Shown in pieces: positions 1 through 5,685 of a stretch of DNA of 5,778 nt (the first letter of the stretch is position 1; the number at the start of each line of letters is the position of its first letter). Source of the DNA: Chloroflexota bacterium (GTDB lineage: Bacteria; Chloroflexota; Limnocylindria; QHBO01); the NCBI GenBank assembly GCA_023250255.1, contig JAHFBB010000072.1, positions 1 through 5,778 on the forward strand, in the 5' to 3' direction. The position numbers and the translations under genes were made by a program. The notes beneath the pieces were generated by a model. That model was given only the letters and a program-made list of their open reading frames with translations. It made no database searches and had not been told where the DNA came from.

Positions 1-1241
1 TCGTCCGCCACCTGAATCGCCGGCGCGATGTGCTCAATCTGAAGCCGATTCACGTGGAACGGGTGGTTGATGGGACGAGCGTGGAACTTGCCCTCCAATA
101 CAACGATGGCTTCGCCGAGAACGTGCTCGCATTCGCAAACAACATCAACACCATCGACGGCGGATCGCATGTCACCGGCTTCCGCGCCTCGCTGACCGGA
201 TCGCTGAACGATTGGGCCCGCAAGGCAGGGATTCTTGGCGAAAAGGACGCCAACCTGTCCGGAGATGACGTCCGGGAGGGCCTCACGGCGGTGATCAGCG
301 TGAAGCTCACCGATCCACAGTTCGAGGGCCAAACGAAGGCCAAACTCGGCAATGCGGAGGTCAAGGGAATCGTCCAGACGGTTGCCACCGAGGGAATCGT
401 CCAGCACCTTGAGGAACACCCTGCCGATGGTCGACGGATCATCGAAAAGTGCCTGACGGCGTCGCGAGCCCGCGAGGCGGCACGCAAGGCCCGTGACCTG
501 GTCATCCGTAAGGGCGCCCTGGAGGGGATGGCCCTGCCTGGGAAGCTGGCGGATTGCCAGGAACGGGACCCGGCCAACAGCGAGTTGTACATCGTCGAAG
601 GTGATTCGGCTGGTGGCTCGGCCAAGCAGGGCCGGGACCGGAAGTACCAGGCGATCCTCCCACTGCGCGGCAAGCTGCTGAACGTCGAAAAGGCGCGGCT
701 CGACAAGGTTCTGTCGAGTGAGAACGTGCGGCCGCTGATCATCGCCCTGGGCGCAGGCATTGGTGACTCGTTCGACATCGGCAAGCTCCGGTACCACCGG
801 ATCTGCCTCCTTTCAGACGCCGATGTGGACGGTGCCCACATCACGACCCTGCTACTGACCTTCTTCTACCGGCACATGCCCGAAGTGATCGAACGCGGAT
901 ACCTCTATCTCTGCCAACCGCCGCTCTACCGGGTGAGTACCGGCAAGGTCACGCGCTATGCGAAGGACGAGAAGGAGAGGGAGGCCGCCATGAAAGAACT
1001 GTCGCGCGACGGCAAGAGCCGAACGCTGTCGGTGCAGCGGTTCAAGGGCCTGGGGGAGATGAACCCGGACCAGTTGTGGGAAACGACCATGAATCCGGAA
1101 ACTCGCACCCTGTTGCAAGTTGACGTTCGCGACGCAGCAGACGCGGACGACACGTTCTCGACGCTGATGGGCGAGCGGGTCGAACCGCGCCGCGACTTCA
1201 TTCGAGGCGAGGCCCGCAAGGTCCGCAACCTCGATATCTAG
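1..1241 (+). CDS. gyrB: DNA gyrase subunit B, 3' part (5' end outside window)
   Basis: ATP-driven subunit of gyrase, the cytoplasmic A2B2 type IIA topoisomerase that introduces negative supercoils. The reading frame is open from the window edge (first full codon at base 3), so about 412 C-terminal residues are visible; the GHKL ATPase domain lies upstream. A GTG at base 30 is internal, because coding similarity continues before it (VRHLNRRRDVL). What is seen, in order: the transducer domain, with IDGGSHVTGF and the ATP-contacting QTK loop (QTKAKLGN, about 312-335); the TOPRIM domain, with the acidic EGDSAGGSAKQGR motif (597-635), PLRGKLLNVEKAR, and the metal-binding DADVD (816-830); then the RFKGLGEMNPDQLW and MNPETRTL motifs and the ending VRNLDI. 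No insert of about 170 residues of the E. coli type is present after TOPRIM, so this is the short GyrB form. ParE is the alternative, but the adjacent gyrA and the QTKAKLGN/KNLDI-like end favour GyrB. All expected catalytic residues in the visible part are intact. Confidence 0.97.
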   Translation, partial: VRHLNRRRDVLNLKPIHVERVVDGTSVELALQYNDGFAENVLAFANNINTIDGGSHVTGFRASLTGSLNDWARKAGILGEKDANLSGDDVREGLTAVISVKLTDPQFEGQTKAKLGNAEVKGIVQTVATEGIVQHLEEHPADGRRIIEKCLTASRAREAARKARDLVIRKGALEGMALPGKLADCQERDPANSELYIVEGDSAGGSAKQGRDRKYQAILPLRGKLLNVEKARLDKVLSSENVRPLIIALGAGIGDSFDIGKLRYHRICLLSDADVDGAHITTLLLTFFYRHMPEVIERGYLYLCQPPLYRVSTGKVTRYAKDEKEREAAMKELSRDGKSRTLSVQRFKGLGEMNPDQLWETTMNPETRTLLQVDVRDAADADDTFSTLMGERVEPRRDFIRGEARKVRNLDI

Positions 1242-1251
1242 GGGACCAGAC

Positions 1252-1485
1252 ATGCCTTCTCGCCACATGGGTGACATTCGCCAGGTCGAATCGAAGACCG
1301 GCAGGACCGTCGACGACTGGTGCTCACTACTCGAGGCGAACGGGGTTGCCGAGCGTCGGGAAGCGGTCAACCTGCTCCGAGATGGCTATGCCGTGCCCCA
1401 CGCCTTCGCCTTGACCATTGCCGATCATTGCCTTCGACGGGGCACGGACGATTTCGATGACACCTGGAGCGATGACGCGTGGTAG
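1252..1485 (+). CDS. Small DUF4287-like protein of unknown function
   Basis: A 77-residue soluble protein with no signal peptide or membrane segment. Residues about 12-52 follow the pattern I associate with DUF4287: a TGR-x-x-x-x-W segment (KTGRTVDDW), then LLEANGV, a charged helix and a C-terminal A-x-x-IADH helix. The role of that domain is not established to my knowledge, and I assign none. The last 15 residues are acidic and Trp-rich (DDFDDTWSDDAW). The ATG at 1252 is chosen because AGGGGA (1240-1245, overlapping the gyrB stop) sits 6 nt upstream; a second in-frame ATG at 1267 would remove five residues. It begins 10 nt after gyrB and its end overlaps the next gene by 7 nt, so it is probably co-transcribed and translationally coupled with gyrB. 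Domain assignment is from pattern memory and is moderate; that the gene is real is well supported by the spacing, ribosome binding site and overlap. Confidence 0.72.
   Translation: MPSRHMGDIRQVESKTGRTVDDWCSLLEANGVAERREAVNLLRDGYAVPHAFALTIADHCLRRGTDDFDDTWSDDAW
1466..1469 (+). promoter_or_regulatory. Ribosome binding site for the GTG-started thioesterase gene
   Basis: GGAG lies inside the end of the DUF4287-like gene, 9 nt before the GTG at 1479. It supports this GTG as the start even though it overlaps the upstream stop (1483-1485) by 7 nt, an arrangement typical of translational coupling. Confidence 0.55.
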
Positions 1486-2006
1486 ACAACACCTCCCGCT
1501 TCATCGAGGCAGCTGACGGGCGACGGTATGCGTTCGCCGATCACAACTGCTTCGCCTGCGGAACCCACAACCCGAAGGGCATGAAGTTGGTCGTTGAGCT
1601 CGGGCATGGGTACGCATCCGCGTCCTGGGAGCCCGACGCGAACGACGTGGGCTGGAACGATCGGGTCCATGGAGGGTTGCTGGCGACCCTGCTCGATGAG
1701 GTCATGGCCTGGGCTCCGGCCAGCGACGACGCCTGGGCGGTGACGGCCGAGCTGTCGGTCCGCTTTCGCTCACCTGCCGTGCCCGGCGAGCGTCTCCAGG
1801 TACGGGCCAAGGTGACCGAGCGTCGCCGGCGGGTGTTTCGGGTCAGCGGCGAAGTCACCGCGCCGGATGGACGGCTGATTGCTGAAGGCCATGGCCGCTA
1901 CCTGGGCGCCAGCCCGAGCCAGAAGGCAATCCTGAAGGACGCGTACGCGGTCACCGCCACCGCAGAACGCGACATTCGCGACATCGCCGACGGAACGGGA
2001 GCCTGA
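1479..2006 (+). CDS. PaaI/YbgC-like hotdog-fold acyl-CoA thioesterase
   Basis: A 175-residue cytoplasmic protein of the hotdog superfamily, predicted to hydrolyse an acyl-CoA or related thioester; the substrate cannot be told from sequence. Residues 24-34 carry the CFACG-x-x-NPKG motif found at the N-terminus of many PaaI-like proteins. Residues 63-77 hold the active-site helix, with H64-G65-G66 and the acidic pair D73-E74 (HGG plus seven residues gives the candidate catalytic Asp). The downstream strands (TAELSVRFRSPAVPGERL, then VTERRRRVFRVSGEV) fit the hotdog sheet, and the domain ends near residue 143. The remaining 32 residues are a charged, probably disordered tail that includes a repeated RDI-RDI. 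The GTG start is supported by GGAG at 1466. The gene overlaps the small upstream gene by 7 nt and stops 2 nt before gyrA, placing it inside a gyr operon although nothing in it suggests a link to DNA topology. Fold confidence is high; exact enzymatic activity is inferred. Confidence 0.85.
   Translation: MVDNTSRFIEAADGRRYAFADHNCFACGTHNPKGMKLVVELGHGYASASWEPDANDVGWNDRVHGGLLATLLDEVMAWAPASDDAWAVTAELSVRFRSPAVPGERLQVRAKVTERRRRVFRVSGEVTAPDGRLIAEGHGRYLGASPSQKAILKDAYAVTATAERDIRDIADGTGA
1997..2001 (+). promoter_or_regulatory. gyrA ribosome binding site
   Basis: GGGAG lies within the last codons of the thioesterase gene, 7 nt before the ATG at 2009. It favours the first ATG over the in-frame ATG at 2015, which would be 13 nt away. 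Confidence 0.55.
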
Positions 2007-2008
2007 GC

Positions 2009-4534
2009 ATGGAGATGGAGCGGCGCGGGAACGTGCGCAACGTGTCGATCGAAGACGAGATGCGCTCGGCCTACATCGACTACGCGATGTCGGTCATCGT
2101 CGCCCGCGCGCTCCCCGACGTGCGCGACGGTCTGAAGCCGGTCCATCGCCGGATCCTGTACACGATGCATGAGATGGGCCTGCGCTCGACGTCGGGCTAT
2201 CGCAAGTGCGCCGGCGTGGTGGGCGAAGCACTGGCCAAGTTCCACCCGCATGGCGACGTTGCCCTGTATGACGCCCTGGTGCGACTCGCCCAGGATTTCA
2301 GCCTGCGCTATCCGCTCGTGGATGGGCAGGGCAACTTCGGCTCCATCGACGGTGACCCGGCCGCGGCCTACCGCTACACCGAGGCCCGCCTCGAGGCGAT
2401 CAGCGACGAGATGCTGGCCGATATCGACAAGGACACGGTCGACTTCATCGAGAACTTCGATGGCCGCCTGACCGAACCCACCGTCCTGCCGGCCCGCCTG
2501 CCCAACCTGCTGGTCAACGGATCCGCCGGAATCGCGGTTGGTATGGCGACGAACGTGCCGCCGCACAATCTGGTCGAGATCTGCCGGGCGGCCGAGCTGC
2601 TCATCGACAACCCAGATGCGACGGTCGACGAGCTGTGCACCATCGTCAGCGGCCCCGACTTCCCGACCGGGGGCACGATCTTCCGGTTCGAGGACCAGAA
2701 GAACCCGATCAGCGGCGTGCGGGAGCGGACCGACGTCATCCGCCACCTGTATGCCACCGGACGGGGCCGGGTGATCATCGAAGGACAGGCCGTTCTCGAG
2801 GAGGTTCGTCCGGGGCGCTGGGCGGTGGTCATCACGGAACTGCCGTACCAGGTGAACAAGACCACCCTCATCGAGAAGATGGCGGAACTCGTTGGTCACA
2901 AGAAGATCACCGATGTCAGCGACATTCGCGACGAGAGCGACCGCGATGGCATGCGGATCGTGGTCGAGATCAAGCGCGACGGTGGGCCGCATACGGTTCG
3001 CCAGCAACTGCTGAAGCACACACAGTTGCGGACGACCTTCTCGGCAAACATGCTCGCCCTGGTTGACGGGCAGCCGCAGACCCTCGGGCTGAAGCGGATG
3101 CTCGAGCACTACATCACCCATCGGCGCATGGTCGTCCGTCGACGGACCGAGTACGACCTCGGCAAGGCCCAGGAACGTGCGCATGTCCTCGAGGGACTCA
3201 AGATCGCGCTCGATCACCTCGACGCGGTCATCGCCCTCATTCGACGGTCAGCGGACAGCGACGCGGCACGCTCCGGGCTGATGGACAATTTTGGTCTGTC
3301 TGAGATCCAGGCCAACGCGATCCTCGAACTGCAACTCCGTCGCCTGGCGGCCCTGGAACGCAAGAAGATCGAGGACGAATACGAAGCGGTCATTCGGCTC
3401 ATCGGTGAACTCGAGGATCTGCTCGCGAATCCCCGCAAGATCATGCAGGTCATCAAGGACGAACTGGTGGACCTCCGGACGAAGTACGCCGGTGAGCGCC
3501 GTACGCGGGTCCTGGAAGACGTGAACCGCGAATTGACCGCCGAGGATCTCGTGCTGGCGGAGGACGTGGTCGTCACTCTCAGTCAGCGCGGCTACATCAA
3601 GCGCCAGCAGATCGGTGTCTTCCGCTCGCAGCATCGAGGCGGTAAGGGCAAGCTGGCCATGATCACCCGGGAGGAAGACGACGTCCGCCACCTGCTGGTG
3701 GCCAACACCCACGACAACATCCTGTTCTTCACCAACCGGGGGCGGGTGTTCATCACGAAGGTGCACGCCCTGCCGGAGGCGAGTCGCCAGGCGAAGGGCC
3801 TGCCGATCATCAACCTGCCCGGCGTCCAGGTCGAGGGTGGTGAGTACGTCAGCTCGATCATTTCGATACCCCGGTTCGAACCGGACCACTTCCTGGTGAT
3901 GGCCACCCGCCTGGGCAAGGTCAAGAAGACCTCGCTGGTCGACTACGCCAAAATTCGGGCGAACGGCCTGATAGCGATCAACCTGACCGATGGCGACGAG
4001 CTGCGCTGGGTTGGACTCAGCGCGGGCCACAACGACATCCTGCTCGCCACCCGACGAGGCCAGGCTGCCCGCTTCACCGAAACCGAGGTGCGGGCCACCG
4101 GCCGGGACACGATGGGGGTAACCGGCATTCGCCTGAAGGGAGACGACGAGGTGGTCGGGATGGAGGTCATCCACGACACGACCCAGCAACTGCTGGTGGT
4201 CACCGAGCAGGGGTACGGCAAACGGACCACTGTCATCGACTTCCCGATCAAGCACCGCGCAACCGGCGGGGTCATCGCTAATTCGCTGAACAGCGAAACG
4301 GGCGACGTGAGCGCCGTCCGGCTCGTGGGCCGCGATGACGAAGAGGTGATGATGATCACCCAAGAAGGCACCAGCCTGCGAACGCAGGTCAGCAGTGTCA
4401 ACCGCTACCGACGTGCCTCGCGGGGTGTCACGGTCATGAACGTCGACACCGGCGATCGGATCGTGTCGATTGCCGTATTCGTCGACGAGGGGCGTCCGGA
4501 CGAAACAGTTTCAGAAGAGCCCCCTTCCGAATAG
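2009..4534 (+). CDS. gyrA: DNA gyrase subunit A
   Basis: Breakage-reunion subunit of DNA gyrase, 841 residues, close to the usual 800-880. Residues about 15-490 form the cleavage core. IEDEMRSAYIDYAMSVIV opens the winged-helix region, the active-site tyrosine is Y123 preceded by R122 (AAAYRYTE, 118-125), and the conserved SAGIAVGMATNVPPHN segment is at 172-187. Residues about 505-820 form the DNA-wrapping beta-pinwheel. The GyrA box is QHRGGKG at 541-547, and degenerate box-like turns recur near 592, 648, 694, 748 and 799, giving six blades. The last 18 or so residues are strongly acidic. The box and tail identify GyrA rather than ParC. Within the quinolone region HPHGDVALYD (79-88), Val84 sits where E. 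coli has Ser83, while the acidic Asp88 (E. coli D87) is kept. Where E. coli has Met120, Y121 sits beside the R-Y pair. The gene lies 2 nt after the thioesterase gene, so co-expression with the upstream gyrB is likely. Confidence 0.98.
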   Translation: MEMERRGNVRNVSIEDEMRSAYIDYAMSVIVARALPDVRDGLKPVHRRILYTMHEMGLRSTSGYRKCAGVVGEALAKFHPHGDVALYDALVRLAQDFSLRYPLVDGQGNFGSIDGDPAAAYRYTEARLEAISDEMLADIDKDTVDFIENFDGRLTEPTVLPARLPNLLVNGSAGIAVGMATNVPPHNLVEICRAAELLIDNPDATVDELCTIVSGPDFPTGGTIFRFEDQKNPISGVRERTDVIRHLYATGRGRVIIEGQAVLEEVRPGRWAVVITELPYQVNKTTLIEKMAELVGHKKITDVSDIRDESDRDGMRIVVEIKRDGGPHTVRQQLLKHTQLRTTFSANMLALVDGQPQTLGLKRMLEHYITHRRMVVRRRTEYDLGKAQERAHVLEGLKIALDHLDAVIALIRRSADSDAARSGLMDNFGLSEIQANAILELQLRRLAALERKKIEDEYEAVIRLIGELEDLLANPRKIMQVIKDELVDLRTKYAGERRTRVLEDVNRELTAEDLVLAEDVVVTLSQRGYIKRQQIGVFRSQHRGGKGKLAMITREEDDVRHLLVANTHDNILFFTNRGRVFITKVHALPEASRQAKGLPIINLPGVQVEGGEYVSSIISIPRFEPDHFLVMATRLGKVKKTSLVDYAKIRANGLIAINLTDGDELRWVGLSAGHNDILLATRRGQAARFTETEVRATGRDTMGVTGIRLKGDDEVVGMEVIHDTTQQLLVVTEQGYGKRTTVIDFPIKHRATGGVIANSLNSETGDVSAVRLVGRDDEEVMMITQEGTSLRTQVSSVNRYRRASRGVTVMNVDTGDRIVSIAVFVDEGRPDETVSEEPPSE

Positions 4535-4554
4535 GCGCCCTGCCCGGGTAGAAT
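4525..4554 (+). promoter_or_regulatory. Candidate sigma-70-type promoter for prs
   Basis: TAGAAT (4549-4554) differs from TATAAT at one position and stands out in GC-rich surroundings. TTCCGA (4525-4530), which overlaps the end of gyrA, is a poor -35 with an 18-nt spacer. Transcription would begin near 4560-4562, leaving a leader of about 47 nt before the TTG start of prs. The -10 is persuasive, the -35 weak; read-through from gyrA is also possible. Confidence 0.4.
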
Positions 4555-4589
4555 CACGGAACGGGGCCGAGCTCCCCGCCACGACCGTT

Positions 4590-4594
4590 AAGGA
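4590..4594 (+). promoter_or_regulatory. Shine-Dalgarno-like site upstream of prs
   Basis: AAGGA is the best purine-rich match in the gyrA-prs gap. It lies 13 nt before the TTG at 4608, longer than the usual 5-10 nt. It supports initiation at this TTG rather than inside gyrA, but the spacing suggests modest efficiency. Confidence 0.4.
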
Positions 4595-4607
4595 ACAGAG
4601 CGACCCG

Positions 4608-5633
4608 TTGTACGCCGACGAGTTCAGCATCTACTCCGGCAACGCCAATCGGCCGTTGGCCCAGGAGATCGCCCGCTACCTCCAAACCCGGATGGGGGAG
4701 GTAGAGGTGTTCCAGTTTGCCAACGAGAACATCTTCGTGCGGGTCATGGAGAATGTCCGCGAGCAGGACGTTTTCCTGATCCAGCCGACCTGCCGACCGG
4801 TGAACCAGTCGATCATGGAACTGCTGATCATGATCGACGCCTTCAAGCGAGCCAGCGCGGGACGGATCACGGCGGTCATGCCCTACTACTCCTACGGTCG
4901 CTCGGACAAGAAGGACCAACCCCGCGTCCCGATTACCGCGCGCCTGGTGGCCGACATGCTCACCGTCGCTGGCGCCGATCGGGTGCTGACCATGGACCTC
5001 CATCAGGGCCAGATCCAGGGATTCTTCTCGATCCCGGTGGATGAATTGACCGCGATCAACATCCTGTCGCGCTACATCACCAGCAAACAGCTAGAGGACA
5101 TCGTGGTCGTCAGCGAGCTCGGATTCGCCAAGCGGGCCCGCAACTTTGCCGAGATCCTGGGCGCGCCGCTGGCCATCGTCGAAAAGCGTCGACTGGGCAA
5201 CCAGGACCAGACGGAGTTGATGAACGTCATCGGCGAGGTATCGGGTAAGACCGCAGTGATCATCGACGACGAGATCGACACGGCCGGATCATTGATGGAA
5301 GCGGTAAGCGCCCTGGTGGCCGACGGCGCTCGCGAGGTGTACTCATGCGCGACCCACGGCGTCTTTTCGGGGGCGGCGCTCCAGCGGATCGAAGGCTCCG
5401 CGCTGAAGGAGGTCATCGTTACCGACACCATCCCGCTGCCGCCTGGGACCGAGTCCGATCGGATCACCGTCCTATCCATCGCCCCGTTGTTCGGCGAGGC
5501 CATTCGACGCATCCATCGCGGGGAGAGTGTGGGCGCCCTGTTCTCCTCGGAAGTCGAGCTGGTCGAGGAGATGACCTTCTGGGGCAGTCAACCGGCTGAC
5601 GAAGACGAGGTGGTGGTCCCGGTCGAATCCTGA
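4608..5633 (+). CDS. prs: Ribose-phosphate pyrophosphokinase (PRPP synthase), divergent subtype, TTG start
   Basis: Makes PRPP from ribose 5-phosphate and ATP in the cytoplasm for purine, pyrimidine, NAD, histidine and tryptophan synthesis. From the TTG it is 341 residues; classical Prs is about 310-320. The N-terminus FSIYSGNANRPLAQEIA matches the family start. Seen in order: FANEN (37-41), where classical enzymes have FSDGE; YSYGRSDKK (94-102, ATP site, classical GYARQDRK-like); DLHQGQIQGFF with H132; VSELGFAKRAR (168-178), where classical enzymes read SPD-x-GG; EKRR (192-195) of the catalytic loop; and the ribose-5-phosphate loop DDEIDTAGS (220-228), classical DDMIDTAGT. The conserved core ends at ALF (312) and is followed by 29 mostly acidic residues. 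The frame is open back to a TTG at 4470 inside gyrA, but the only standard starts are 4470 and 4608; the family N-terminus and AAGGA at 4590 favour 4608. It stops 52 nt before secA. Function as PRPP synthase is very likely; the variant residues may affect regulation or nucleotide choice. Confidence 0.92.
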   Translation: MYADEFSIYSGNANRPLAQEIARYLQTRMGEVEVFQFANENIFVRVMENVREQDVFLIQPTCRPVNQSIMELLIMIDAFKRASAGRITAVMPYYSYGRSDKKDQPRVPITARLVADMLTVAGADRVLTMDLHQGQIQGFFSIPVDELTAINILSRYITSKQLEDIVVVSELGFAKRARNFAEILGAPLAIVEKRRLGNQDQTELMNVIGEVSGKTAVIIDDEIDTAGSLMEAVSALVADGAREVYSCATHGVFSGAALQRIEGSALKEVIVTDTIPLPPGTESDRITVLSIAPLFGEAIRRIHRGESVGALFSSEVELVEEMTFWGSQPADEDEVVVPVES

Positions 5634-5669
5634 TCGGGAGCCCTCTGCGGGTCCGGTCACGAGCGCGGA

Positions 5670-5675
5670 TATACT
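5670..5675 (+). promoter_or_regulatory. -10 box for secA, implying a leaderless or very short leader mRNA
   Basis: TATACT matches five of six positions of TATAAT and is the only AT-rich patch in the 52-nt prs-secA gap. No good -35 is visible at 16-18 nt upstream. Its end is 10 nt before the secA ATG, so transcription would start around 5681-5686, at or just before the start codon. The only purine run before the ATG is GGG (5677-5679), too close and short for a strong Shine-Dalgarno. Confidence 0.45.
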
Positions 5676-5685
5676 CGGGCGTCCG

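Noticed and set aside
30..32. GTG at base 30 as a start for gyrB
   Set aside because: Homologous GyrB sequence continues upstream to the window edge and the ATPase domain is missing, so this is an internal valine codon.
50..844. Open frame on the - strand (264 codons) antisense to gyrB
   Set aside because: Ser/Arg-rich shadow with no domain; the + strand carries intact GyrB TOPRIM motifs.
1968..1984. Short tandem repeat (CGCGACAT twice, 9-nt period) near the end of the thioesterase gene
   Set aside because: Two units only, in frame and encoding RDI-RDI in a charged tail; consistent with chance or minor slippage, not a functional repeat array.
1898..3217. Long open frame on the - strand (439 codons) antisense to gyrA and the thioesterase
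   Set aside because: It lies opposite an unmistakable gyrA, has a His/Asp/Val/Leu-rich shadow composition typical of antisense frames in GC-rich genes, and shows no recognisable motif.
3248..4363. Long open frame on the - strand (371 codons) antisense to the gyrA C-terminal domain
   Set aside because: Same shadow composition, no motif, no ribosome binding site; the + strand there encodes all six pinwheel blades without interruption.
5640..5652. Possible terminator hairpin after prs (CCC 5641-5643 with GGG 5649-5651)
   Set aside because: Only three strong pairs plus one wobble, and no T-run follows. Too weak to call a terminator.
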